Positions 43,742 to 52,129 of a DNA stretch of 64,000 nt are shown here, piece after piece. Where the stretch lies: contig CAWUEW020000001.1 in NCBI GenBank assembly GCA_963921255.3, forward strand, positions 620,001 through 684,000, read 5' to 3'. The notes below the pieces were generated by a model. It did no database searches. It was not told the DNA's origin and saw only the letters and a list, made by a program, of their open reading frames with translations. This DNA is from JANSYL01 sp963921255. GTDB lineage: Bacteria; Pseudomonadota; Alphaproteobacteria; Rhodobacterales; Rhodobacteraceae. Made by a program: the position numbers and the translations under genes. Positions within the stretch are counted from its first letter, which is position 1; the number at the start of each line of letters is the position of its first letter.

Positions 43742-44628
43742 ATGGAAGCGCTATTGGCTGAACTGTTGGGCGGGAACCTGGTGGTCCTGCTGCTGCCCTT
43801 TTCATCATTCTTTGCATTTACCTGGCGATCCGCATCGTGCCGCAATCCGAGCAGCACGTGGTGGAACGCTTTGGGCGTCTGAAATCCGTGCTTGGGCCGG
43901 GGATCAACTTCATTGTTCCGTTCCTTGACCGGGTCGCGCATCGGGTGTCGATCCTCGAGCGTCAGCTTCCCAATGCGAGCCAGGATGCCATTACCTCGGA
44001 CAACGTGCTGCTGGTGGTCGAAACCAGCGTGTTCTACCGGGTGCTGGAACCTGAAAAGACGGTCTACCGCATCCGGGATGTGGATGCCGCCATTGCCACG
44101 ACCGTGGCCGGGATCGTGCGGGACGAGATCGGCAAGATGGAACTGGATGAGGTTCAGTCCAATCGGGCGACCCTGATCAGCCGGATCAAGGAACTGGTCG
44201 AGGATGCGGTGAACGACTGGGGCATCGAGGTGACCCGGGCCGAGATCCTGGATGTGGGTCTGGATCAAGCGACGCGCGATGCGATGCTGCAGCAGTTGAA
44301 CGCCGAACGCGAACGCCGCGCCGCCGTGACCCGGGCCGAAGGCGAAAAGCGGGCGGTCGAATTGCAGGCGGATGCCGAACTCTACGCGGCCCGCCAGGCC
44401 GCGGAAGCCCGCCGGGTTGAGGCGGATGCCGAGGCCTATGCAACCGGTGTCGTCGCCGAGGCCATCGCGAAAGGCGGGCTTGAGGCGGTGCAGTACAACA
44501 TCGCGCTCGAGCAGGTGAAGGGCATCAGCCAGATGGCCAGCGGGTCGGGCAGCCAGACGATTGTCGTGCCCGCCGATGCGGCCGATGCCTTTGGCAAGGC
44601 CTTCCAGATGCTGAAAGGGCGCGGCTGA
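43742..44628 (+). CDS. SPFH/Band 7 (stomatin-like) protein, with one-base frameshift
   Basis: The main frame 43837-44628 codes for MPQSEQHVVERFGRLKSVLG, the SPFH domain (ILERQLPNASQDAITSDNVL; VETSVFYRVLEPEK) and a long Ala/Glu-rich coiled coil ending in a QMASGSGSQTIV segment, as in QmcA/stomatins. The expected N-terminal membrane helix is split: MEALLAELLGGNLVVLLL is read in one frame (from 43742), and LFIILCIYLAIRIVPQSEQ in the next. One base is missing near 43795. It forms membrane microdomains, usually with an NfeD partner, which follows here with a 1-bp overlap. The shift may be a sequencing error. An in-frame ATG at 43706 is an alternative start. Confidence 0.86.
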
Positions 44629-44912
44629 TGTGGGGGGAATGGTGGATCTGGGGGGCAGCAGCCATCGTCCTGGCCGTGGGGGAGGTTTTGCTGCCCAGTT
44701 TCGTTTTGCTTGGCTTCGCGCTAGGGGCGGCCGTGGTGGCCCTGGTGTTGCTGGTGGGCGGACCCCTGGCGGTGTGGCTGGGCGGATCGATCCCCGTTCT
44801 TCTGCTGGTCTTCGCGGTGATCTCGCTCTTCGCCTGGTTGGGCCTGCGCCGCTGGCTGGGTGTGTACCGGGGCCAGGTGAAGACCTTCGATCACGACATC
44901 AACGACAACTGA
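44628..44912 (+). CDS. NfeD family membrane protein (short form)
   Basis: 94 residues. Two or three membrane helices (about 5-30 and 36-70) and a short polar tail. Starts with MWGEWWIWGAAAIVLAVGEV, typical of the short NfeD group. NfeD proteins act with SPFH/stomatin proteins; here the ATG overlaps the last base of the SPFH stop, so the pair is coupled. The soluble OB-fold domain of longer NfeD is missing. Confidence 0.88.
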   Translation: MWGEWWIWGAAAIVLAVGEVLLPSFVLLGFALGAAVVALVLLVGGPLAVWLGGSIPVLLLVFAVISLFAWLGLRRWLGVYRGQVKTFDHDINDN

Positions 44913-44930
44913 CCGGCGTCCGGGCGCGGG

Positions 44931-44972
44931 CGTTTTCTGCACAGAAAACGGGTCGGAAAACACGTGTTTTCC
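44931..44972. repeat. Bipartite palindromic repeat, copy B
   Basis: Two palindromes: GTTTTCTG/CAGAAAAC around CA at 44932-44949, then the perfect 18-bp GGAAAACACGTGTTTTCC at 44955-44972. Related in layout, spacing and CACGTG centre to 10085-10127. It lies between the convergent nfeD and pyrF genes, 19 bp from the nfeD stop. Confidence 0.72.
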
Positions 44973-44989
44973 GCCCGCCCCTGTCGGCC

Positions 44990-45679
44990 CTACGGCAGTT
45001 CGGCGAGAATAGCTTGGGCCGCAGCGGCGGGGTCGGCCGCCTGCCAGACCGGGCGGCCCACGACGATGTGGTCGGCCCCGTTGGCAATCGCGGCCCCCGG
45101 GGTCGCGATCCGCTTTTGATCTCCGACATCCGCCCCGGCGGGCCGCACGCCCGGGGTTACGATCAGTCGGCCCTCGGCCTCGGGCAGGGCGCGGATTGCG
45201 GCGGCCTCCTGCGGTGAGGCGATGACCCCATCGGCGCCGGCGGAAAAAGCCCGTGCGGCGCGGGTGGTCACCATATCGGCCACGTCGCCGGGCGCCATCA
45301 GCGCGTCATCCAGATCCTGCCGGTCGAGCGACGTCAGAATGGTCACCCCGAGAATTTTCAGATCGGTTCCGGCGGCGCCTTCCTTGGCCGCGCGGACCAC
45401 GTGCGGGTCGCCGTGCACCGTCAGGAAATCCAGATCGAACTGTGCAAGGCCGCGCACAGCCTTTTCCACGGTCGCGCTGATATCGAAGAGCTTCATGTCC
45501 AGAAAGATGCGTTTGCCGTGTTCCTGCTTGAGCTCATTGGCCAGGGCCAGCCCCCCGCCCGTCAGCATTCCCAGACCGATCTTGTAGAACCCGACCGCGG
45601 GTCCGATCGCTTCGGCGACGGCCAGCCCCTCGACCGCGTTCGGCACGTCCAGCGCCACGATGAGACGATCGTCGGACAT
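44990..45679 (-). CDS. pyrF: Orotidine 5-phosphate decarboxylase
   Basis: 229 residues, TIM barrel. Catalytic block FLDMKLFDISATV with the essential Asp-Lys-x-x-Asp set, substrate-phosphate block IVTPGVRPAGADVGDQKR and VVGRPVWQAADPAAA near the end. Converts orotidylate to uridylate, the last step to UMP. Stands alone, away from pyrB and pyrC-like. Confidence 0.95.
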   Translation of the reverse strand: MSDDRLIVALDVPNAVEGLAVAEAIGPAVGFYKIGLGMLTGGGLALANELKQEHGKRIFLDMKLFDISATVEKAVRGLAQFDLDFLTVHGDPHVVRAAKEGAAGTDLKILGVTILTSLDRQDLDDALMAPGDVADMVTTRAARAFSAGADGVIASPQEAAAIRALPEAEGRLIVTPGVRPAGADVGDQKRIATPGAAIANGADHIVVGRPVWQAADPAAAAQAILAELP

Positions 45680-45880
45680 GGGAGTTCCCCTTCAAACTGA
45701 CATGATTGACCGTGCTTTAGGGGGCAGCAGGCCAAGCCGCAAGCGTCGGGGAACTCTTGGGACAGAAAATGATGGTGCCGTGGGGTGGACGGGCCGTGTT
45801 TCGGGGCACGGGGCGCCATTCTGCCGCTGCCGGATGGCTGCGCCCTTGCCCGGACCGGTCCAACGCGCTGAACTGCGCGC

Positions 45881-46393
45881 ATGGAAGACGGGGATGCGAT
45901 CCGGGCCGCGCTGACGGGGTTTGATGGCCGGCATGTGGCCGGTTTACGCGCGCTTGTGCGGCGCGGGCTGTCCGCTGCCGGGGTCGCGGCGGTCATGGAC
46001 GAGGTGCCGGGGCCGCTTGAGACGCCAGCCAGTTGGGTGCTGAAGGCGCTGGCCGAAACCGGGGCACTCGGCCGGGACGAGGTCGCGGGCCTTTACCTGC
46101 GTTTGCCCGATCTCACCGACACCGACGCGCTTCTGCATGTGCTGCAATTGGTGCAGCGTCACCCCGCCGCCGCGCGCCCGGTTCGCGACGCCATTGCGGC
46201 GCTGACATCCCACAAGACCCTGCTGGTCCGGGTCTGGGCGTTTGACGCCCTGTGCCGGACCACCCCGCCGGACGGCACGGCCGAACGCGATGCCCGCATT
46301 CGGGCCACGTTGTCCGATCCATCCAAGGCGATGCAGGCGCGGGCGCGGGCGTTGGCCCGTGAATTTGGCCTCGATCCTGCGTCCAAGGGTTGA
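45881..46393 (+). CDS. Helical-repeat protein of unknown function
   Basis: 170 residues, nearly all helix. Leu/Ala-rich pairs of helices (LRALVRRGLSAAGVAAVMDE; VLQLVQRHPAAARPVRDAIA; VWAFDALCRTT) suggest HEAT-like repeats. No catalytic motif is seen. The stop codon overlaps the -35 region of the likely heat-shock promoter of clpB. I do not recognise a named family. The preceding 201 bp contain no other gene. Confidence 0.68.
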   Translation: MEDGDAIRAALTGFDGRHVAGLRALVRRGLSAAGVAAVMDEVPGPLETPASWVLKALAETGALGRDEVAGLYLRLPDLTDTDALLHVLQLVQRHPAAARPVRDAIAALTSHKTLLVRVWAFDALCRTTPPDGTAERDARIRATLSDPSKAMQARARALAREFGLDPASKG

Positions 46394-46417
46394 GTCGCGC
46401 GGCTCGGGTTCCCATCT
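46388..46417 (+). promoter_or_regulatory. Sigma-32-like heat-shock promoter for clpB
   Basis: GGGTTGA (46388-46394) and CCCATCT (46411-46417) are separated by 16 bp, close to the RpoH consensus (CTTGAA and CCCATNT) and 79 bp before the clpB start. ClpB is a classic RpoH target. The assignment is by match only. Confidence 0.6.
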
Positions 46418-46495
46418 CTTTGACAAGGCCCAAGGGTGCCTATGCCGCAAAGCGGGTGGGATGCCGACCGGGTGCTTATGAGAAGGAGAGACGAC

Positions 46496-49111
46496 ATGAA
46501 CTTGGAAAAGTTCACCGATCGCGCGCGCGGGTTCCTTCAGGCCGCGCAAACCATTGCGCAACGGGAGGACCACCAGAAGCTGGCCCCCGAACACCTGCTG
46601 AAGGCTCTGCTTGACGATGACCAGGGCCTTGCGGCCAACCTGATCACCAAGGCTGGCGGTGCCCCGAACCGGGTGCTGGAATCGGTCGATCTGGCCCTGT
46701 CGAAAATGCCGAAGGTCACCGGCGATGCCGGCCAGCTTTACATGGATGGCCAGACCGCCAAGGTCCTGTCCGAAGCCGAAAAGGTCGCCACCAAGGCCGG
46801 CGACAGCTTTGTCCCGGTCGAACGTCTTTTGACCGCGCTGGCGATGGTGAAAAGCCCGGCGCGTGATGCGCTGGAAGCCGGCGCCGTGAACGCCCAGGCC
46901 ATCAACGCCGCGATCACCGAGTTGCGCAAGGGGCGCACGGCGGATTCGGCCAGCGCCGAAGACAGCTATGAAGCTTTGAAGAAATACGCCCGCGACCTGA
47001 CCGATGCCGCGCGCGACGGCAAGATCGATCCCATCATCGGACGCGACGAAGAAATCCGCCGCGCGATGCAGGTTCTGAGCCGCCGGACCAAGAACAACCC
47101 CGTCCTGATCGGTGAGCCCGGCGTCGGCAAGACCGCGATTGCCGAGGGACTGGCCCTGCGGATCGTGAATGGCGATGTGCCGGAATCGCTGCGGAACAAG
47201 ACACTCATGGCGCTCGATATGGGGGCGCTGATTGCCGGTGCGAAATACCGCGGTGAGTTCGAGGAACGCCTGAAGGCCGTGCTTGGCGAGATTACGGCCG
47301 CCGCGGGCGAGATCATCCTGTTCATCGACGAGATGCACACGCTGGTGTGCGCGGGCAAGACCGATGGCGCCATGGATGCCGCCAACCTGATCAAGCCGGC
47401 CCTTGCGCGGGGCGAGCTGCACTGCGTCGGCGCGACCACGCTGGATGAATATCGCAAATACGTGGAAAAGGACGCGGCCCTCGCGCGCCGGTTCCAGCCC
47501 CTGATGGTCGAAGAACCGACGGTCGAGGATACGGTGTCGATCCTGCGTGGCATCAAGGAAAAGTACGAGTTGCACCACGGCGTGCGCATCTCGGACGCGG
47601 CGCTGGTGTCGGCGGCGACGCTCAGCCACCGCTACATCACCGACCGGTTCCTGCCGGACAAGGCGATCGACCTCGTCGATGAGGCCGCCAGCCGCCTGCG
47701 CATGGAGGTGGATTCGAAGCCCGAGGAACTGGACGCGCTCGACCGCCAGATCCTGCAAATGCAGATCGAGGCCGAAGCGCTGAAGAAGGAGGATGACGCG
47801 GCCTCCAAAGACCGGCTCGAGAAGCTGGAAAAGGAGCTGTCGGATCTCCAACAGCAGTCGGCCGAACTGACCGCGAAATGGCAGTCCGAGCGGGACAAGC
47901 TGGAATCGGCCCGCGGCTTGAAGGAACAGCTTGATCAGGCCCGCGCCGAATTGGAGCAGGCCAAGCGCCAAGGCGATTTGGCCAAGGCCGGAGAGCTGAG
48001 TTATGGCGTGATCCCGCAGCTCGAAAAGCAGCTGGCCGAGGCGGAAGATCAGGATGAGGATGTGATGGTCGAAGAGGCCGTCCGCCCCGAACAGATCGCC
48101 GCCGTGGTCGAGCGCTGGACCGGCATTCCGAGCTCCAAGATGCTGGAGGGTGAGCGTGAGAAGCTCCTCAAGATGGAGGATGAGCTTGGCAAACGCGTGA
48201 TCGGCCAGACCCAGGCGGTGGGCGCGGTGTCGCGCGCGGTCCGTCGCGCACGCGCCGGGTTGCAGGATGAGAACCGGCCGCTCGGCTCGTTCCTGTTCCT
48301 CGGCCCGACCGGCGTCGGCAAGACCGAGCTGACCAAGGCATTGGCCGATTACCTCTTTGACGACGACCAGGCGATGGTGCGCATCGACATGTCCGAGTTC
48401 ATGGAGAAACACGCCGTCGCCCGCCTGATCGGCGCGCCTCCGGGCTATGTCGGATATGACGAGGGTGGGGTGCTGACCGAAGCGGTGCGCCGTCGGCCCT
48501 ACCAGGTGATCCTGTTCGATGAGGTCGAAAAGGCGCATCCCGAGGTGTTCAACGTGCTGCTTCAGGTGTTGGACGATGGCATCCTGACCGACGGTCAGGG
48601 GCGCCGGGTCGACTTCAAACAGACGCTGATCGTGTTGACCTCGAACCTCGGCTCCCAGGCGCTCAGCCAACTGCCGGACGGGGCCGATGCGGCCAAGGCC
48701 AAGCAGGACGTGATGGACGCCGTGCGCGCCCATTTCCGGCCCGAGTTCCTGAACCGTCTGGATGACATGATCGTCTTTGATCGGCTGACCCGCGGGGACA
48801 TGGACGGGATCGTCACCATCCAGCTGGCGCGCTTGGAACGGCGCCTGGCGCAGCGGAAGATCTCGCTCGAACTGGATGACCCGGCGCGTGCCTGGCTGGC
48901 CGATGAAGGCTATGATCCGGTCTTTGGCGCCCGGCCCTTGAAACGGGTGATCCAGCGCGCGCTGCAGGATCAGTTGGCCGAGATGATCCTGGCCGGCGAT
49001 GTCCTGGACGGCGCGGTGATCCCGGTGACAGCCGGGACCGACGGTCTGATCGTCGGGGATCGCCTGGCGCCCTCGAACCGACCGAAACCGGGCGACACCG
49101 TCGTCCACTGA
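46496..49111 (+). CDS. clpB: ATP-dependent disaggregase ClpB
   Basis: 871 residues. N domain (MNLEKFTDRARGFLQAAQTI; HLLKALL), first AAA module with GEPGVGKT near 205 and the EEIRRAM region, a middle coiled coil at about 410-530 (long Glu/Lys/Leu/Gln run), second AAA module with GPTGVGKT near 610 and the MSEFMEKHAVARLIGAPPGYVG loop, and a C-terminal D2 domain. Works with DnaK to pull apart aggregated proteins. Ribosome site AGAAGGAG at 46481-46488. A strong terminator follows. Length is normal. Confidence 0.96.
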   Translation: MNLEKFTDRARGFLQAAQTIAQREDHQKLAPEHLLKALLDDDQGLAANLITKAGGAPNRVLESVDLALSKMPKVTGDAGQLYMDGQTAKVLSEAEKVATKAGDSFVPVERLLTALAMVKSPARDALEAGAVNAQAINAAITELRKGRTADSASAEDSYEALKKYARDLTDAARDGKIDPIIGRDEEIRRAMQVLSRRTKNNPVLIGEPGVGKTAIAEGLALRIVNGDVPESLRNKTLMALDMGALIAGAKYRGEFEERLKAVLGEITAAAGEIILFIDEMHTLVCAGKTDGAMDAANLIKPALARGELHCVGATTLDEYRKYVEKDAALARRFQPLMVEEPTVEDTVSILRGIKEKYELHHGVRISDAALVSAATLSHRYITDRFLPDKAIDLVDEAASRLRMEVDSKPEELDALDRQILQMQIEAEALKKEDDAASKDRLEKLEKELSDLQQQSAELTAKWQSERDKLESARGLKEQLDQARAELEQAKRQGDLAKAGELSYGVIPQLEKQLAEAEDQDEDVMVEEAVRPEQIAAVVERWTGIPSSKMLEGEREKLLKMEDELGKRVIGQTQAVGAVSRAVRRARAGLQDENRPLGSFLFLGPTGVGKTELTKALADYLFDDDQAMVRIDMSEFMEKHAVARLIGAPPGYVGYDEGGVLTEAVRRRPYQVILFDEVEKAHPEVFNVLLQVLDDGILTDGQGRRVDFKQTLIVLTSNLGSQALSQLPDGADAAKAKQDVMDAVRAHFRPEFLNRLDDMIVFDRLTRGDMDGIVTIQLARLERRLAQRKISLELDDPARAWLADEGYDPVFGARPLKRVIQRALQDQLAEMILAGDVLDGAVIPVTAGTDGLIVGDRLAPSNRPKPGDTVVH

Positions 49112-49118
49112 AGCAAGA

Positions 49119-49150
49119 ACGGCCCCCGGACATCTCCGGGGGCCGTTTCA
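49119..49150 (+). terminator. Rho-independent terminator after clpB
   Basis: ACGGCCCCCGGA and TCCGGGGGCCGT form a perfect 12-bp stem around CATC, then TTCATT. It starts 8 bp after the clpB stop. Confidence 0.9.
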
Positions 49151-49158
49151 TTCTGTGT

Positions 49159-49205
49159 CTCTGTTTCGCAAATATCCCGGGGGGTGCGGGGGGCTGGCCC
49201 CCCGC
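49159..49205. repeat. Dispersed repeat, third copy, with hairpin
   Basis: 49159-49180 (CTCTGTTTCGCAAATATCCC...) matches the complement of the arm at 42232-42253 in 21 of 22 positions, and a GC-only hairpin (GCGGGGGG/CCCCCCGC) follows at 49186-49205, as at 42316-42330. It is set between clpB and a convergent fasciclin gene. Confidence 0.7.
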
Positions 49206-49236
49206 CCGGGTCGACGCCCGCAGGGCGGCGATCCCC

Positions 49237-49737
49237 TTAGTGGGGCAGCAGAACGCCGTCGATCAGGTGCACAACACCGTTCGATGCGGTCACGTCAGGC
49301 GTGATGACATTGATCGACCGGTTCAGGCGCACGCCATGGGTGCCGTTGACCGAGATGAAGCCGCCCTGGACGGTCGGGACACGGCCGCGCACGCCGACCA
49401 GCGTCGACGCCGGATACAGCGCGCCCGACACGTGGTAGGTCAGAACATTGGTCAGCGCCGGGATGTCGGCCAAAAGACCGTCCAGAACGCCATGTGGCAG
49501 ATGCGCGAACGCGTCATTGGTGGGCGCGAACACGGTGAACGGGCCGGGGCTGGCCAGCGTGTCCACGAGGCCGGCTGCGGTGACGGCGGTCACCAGGGTG
49601 CTCAGCTCGGGGGTGGCGACGGCGATATCGACGATCGAGCCGGCCTGCGCCGAAACGGGGCGGGCGGGAATGGTGGTGGCGGCGGCGGCTGCGGCCAGGC
49701 CAACGGGCACGGTGCTCAGAAACTGGCGACGGTCCAT
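49237..49737 (-). CDS. Fasciclin domain protein with Tat-like signal
   Basis: 166 residues. MDRRQFLSTVPVGLAAAAAA fits a twin-arginine signal (DRRQFL), cleaved near VSAQA. One FAS1 domain follows: H1 motif GPFTVFAPTNDAFAHLP and the final H2 region VVHLIDGVLL. FAS1 domains mediate adhesion or bind small ligands. The gene is followed 91 bp upstream by a second fasciclin gene with a Sec signal, giving a pair. Confidence 0.88.
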   Translation of the reverse strand: MDRRQFLSTVPVGLAAAAAATTIPARPVSAQAGSIVDIAVATPELSTLVTAVTAAGLVDTLASPGPFTVFAPTNDAFAHLPHGVLDGLLADIPALTNVLTYHVSGALYPASTLVGVRGRVPTVQGGFISVNGTHGVRLNRSINVITPDVTASNGVVHLIDGVLLPH

Positions 49738-49828
49738 GGGAAATCCTCCTTCTTTGATCTCTGGATCAGGGGCGCGCGTCTGCGCGGTGTGGGCCAGCCC
49801 GGTGTATTTGGGCTGGCCCGCAAGCGGC

Positions 49829-50305
49829 TTACATCGTGGGCAGGATCACGCTGTCGATGACGTGAATGATGCCGTTCGAGGTTTCGATGTCGGCGGCCAC
49901 AACATTGGCGCCGTCGATCATGACGCCTTCACCGATCGAGATGGTGATGTCGGTGCCCTGCACGGTCGTGGCGGTCATGCCATCGGACAGGTCCGTCGAC
50001 ATCACGGCGCCGGGGACGACGTGATAGTTCAGGATGGCGGTCAGCGTCGGAATATCGTTCAGCAGGCCTTCAACGGTGCCCTCGGGCAGCGCAGAAAAGG
50101 CCTCGTCCGTCGGCGCGAACACGGTGAACGGGCCTTCGCCCGACAGGGTGTCGACCAGGCCGGCGGCCTGAACGGCGGCGACGAGCGTGGTGAAGCTGCC
50201 CGCGTCCACCGCGGTTTCAACGATGTTCATCTGGGCGTCGTCCATGGCAAAGGCCGGAGCGGCCAGGGCGGTGGTCAGCGCGAGGGTCATAAGGGTCTTA
50301 CGCAT
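49829..50305 (-). CDS. Fasciclin domain protein with Sec signal
   Basis: 158 residues. The ATG at 50305 has a ribosome site (GAAGGAGA on the minus strand). A Sec signal MRKTLMTLALTTALAAPAFA precedes one FAS1 domain: GPFTVFAPTDEAFSALPEGT (H1), LNYHVVPGAVM and IHVIDSVILP (H2). It is acidic (MDDAQMN). Probably an extracytoplasmic protein; possibly of the same transcript as the Tat-type gene that follows. Confidence 0.9.
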   Translation of the reverse strand: MRKTLMTLALTTALAAPAFAMDDAQMNIVETAVDAGSFTTLVAAVQAAGLVDTLSGEGPFTVFAPTDEAFSALPEGTVEGLLNDIPTLTAILNYHVVPGAVMSTDLSDGMTATTVQGTDITISIGEGVMIDGANVVAADIETSNGIIHVIDSVILPTM

Positions 50306-50555
50306 TCGGGTTCTCCTTCGTGAGTGGTGCGAGGCGTATGGTTCGCCCCGTCGCAGCGGGAGATAGCCGCGGCACAATCCTTTCAAGTGAAGCGAATTTT
50401 CGCGTATCCTGTTGACGGAGCAGGCGCGCGGCCTAAGCGGGGTGCGTTTCCCGTTTCCAATAAAATCGACGTGAAATCATGTGAGAGGACGTGACCAAAC
50501 CGTCAGCAATTGTTTCAATCGGCGGTGACGGCACAGAGGAAGGATTGTCTCCGCA

Positions 50556-52022
50556 ATGACGTGGTATCTCGAAGCGCTCGCGCTGGCGTTCTGGCTGGTG
50601 ATCGGAACGGCGGCGCTGATCGCGGTGGTGATCTTCATCATCGACCGCACCCAAACCGGGGATGCGATCCGGCGCAACTATCCGGTCATCGGACGCTTTC
50701 GCGGGCTGTTCAGCACCTTGGGCGAATTTTTCCGCCAATACTTCTTTGCCATGGATCGCGAGGAACTGCCGTTCAACCGGGCGCAGCGCGATTGGGTGAA
50801 GCATGCGGGCGAAGGTGGGTCGAACACGTTGCCATTCGGATCGACCCGCAACATCCAACTTGTGGGAACCCCGATCTTCACGCCGGCGCCGTTTCCACCG
50901 CTGGATGATCAATTTGCCACCTCTGAACCCATGATCATCGGCCCGGATACGATGTTCCCCTACGAGGCCCGTAGCTTTTTCAATATCTCGGGCATGAGTT
51001 ATGGCGCGATCTCGAAACCCGCCGTACGCGCGCTCAGCCGGGGCGCCCGGATGGCGGGCATGTGGATGAACACCGGCGAAGGTGCCTTGTCCCCCTATCA
51101 CCTGGAGGGTGGGGCCGACATCGTGTTCCAGATCGGCACGGCGAAATACGGGGTTCGCGACGCGGACGGAAACCTCGACGACGCCAAGCTGCGGGAGGTG
51201 GCAGAGATCCCGCAGGTCAAGATGTTCGAGCTGAAGCTCGCGCAGGGCGCAAAACCCGGCAAGGGGGGCATTCTGCCGGCGGCCAAGATCACGGACGAGA
51301 TCGCCGAAATTCGCGGGTTGCCCAAAGGGGCGGACGGGATCAGCCCGAACCGCCATCGCGAAGCCAAGAACAATGCCGAACTGCTCGATCTCATCGGCCA
51401 TATAAGAGAGGTCACGGGCAAGCCTGTCGGCATCAAGACCGTAATGGGCCATCTGGGTTACTTCGAAGAGCTGTTCGAGGAGATCAACCGCCGTGGCCCC
51501 GCCAGTGCGCCCGACTTCATCACGCTGGATGGCGGGGAAGGGGGCACGGGGGCGTCGCCCATGCCGCTTATGGATCTTGTCGGCATGTCGATCCGCGAGG
51601 CGTTGCCGCGCCTGACCGACCTGCGCAACAAGATGGGCTTGCAGGACCGCATTCGGCTGATCGCCAGCGGCAAGCTGGTCAATCCCGGTGACGTGGCTTG
51701 GGCCTTGGCGGCCGGGGCCGATTTCGCGGTATCGGCGCGCGGCTTCATGTTCTCGCTCGGCTGCATCCAGGCCCTGAAGTGTCACAAGAACACCTGCCCG
51801 ACCGGGATCACCACGCACGATCCCCGGTTTCAGGAAGGGCTGGTCGTCGAGGACAAGGACAAACGCGTGGCGGCTTACGCGAGATCCATCGTGAAGGATG
51901 TCGAAACCATCGCCCATTCCGTTGGCGTGTCAGAGCCGCGCCAGTTGCGTCGTCGGCACGTCCGGATCGTGCAACCCGACGGCAGTTCGATCCCCATGGA
52001 TCGCCTGTATCCGGGGGATTGA
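50556..52022 (+). CDS. FMN-binding glutamate-synthase-like protein
   Basis: 488 residues. An N-terminal membrane helix (residues 6-30) is followed by the FMN-binding barrel of the glutamate synthase large subunit (FFNISGMSYGAISKPAVRAL; TGEGALSPYHLEGG; GIKTVMGHLG) and a Cys cluster CIQALKCHKNTCPTG typical of the 3Fe-4S site. Neither glutaminase nor NADPH-subunit is present, so this is an orphan that likely uses an unknown donor; ammonia-dependent glutamate synthesis is possible but unproven. Next to msrPQ. Confidence 0.88.
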   Translation: MTWYLEALALAFWLVIGTAALIAVVIFIIDRTQTGDAIRRNYPVIGRFRGLFSTLGEFFRQYFFAMDREELPFNRAQRDWVKHAGEGGSNTLPFGSTRNIQLVGTPIFTPAPFPPLDDQFATSEPMIIGPDTMFPYEARSFFNISGMSYGAISKPAVRALSRGARMAGMWMNTGEGALSPYHLEGGADIVFQIGTAKYGVRDADGNLDDAKLREVAEIPQVKMFELKLAQGAKPGKGGILPAAKITDEIAEIRGLPKGADGISPNRHREAKNNAELLDLIGHIREVTGKPVGIKTVMGHLGYFEELFEEINRRGPASAPDFITLDGGEGGTGASPMPLMDLVGMSIREALPRLTDLRNKMGLQDRIRLIASGKLVNPGDVAWALAAGADFAVSARGFMFSLGCIQALKCHKNTCPTGITTHDPRFQEGLVVEDKDKRVAAYARSIVKDVETIAHSVGVSEPRQLRRRHVRIVQPDGSSIPMDRLYPGD

Positions 52023-52129
52023 AACAAATCACACGGACGGAAACAGTTTCGTGAGATTAGATGTCATGGACTGTGCGGTGCCCCATCTGCTGTGCAAGAA
52101 CGCGGGCAACGTCGAAAAGGAGACCCCGA

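Noticed and set aside
45944..49108. Open frame of 1054 codons on the minus strand
   Set aside because: It lies antisense to clpB, whose product is certain; long antisense frames are common in GC-rich DNA with third-position bias. The translation has no known domain and is rich in His, Arg and Gln.
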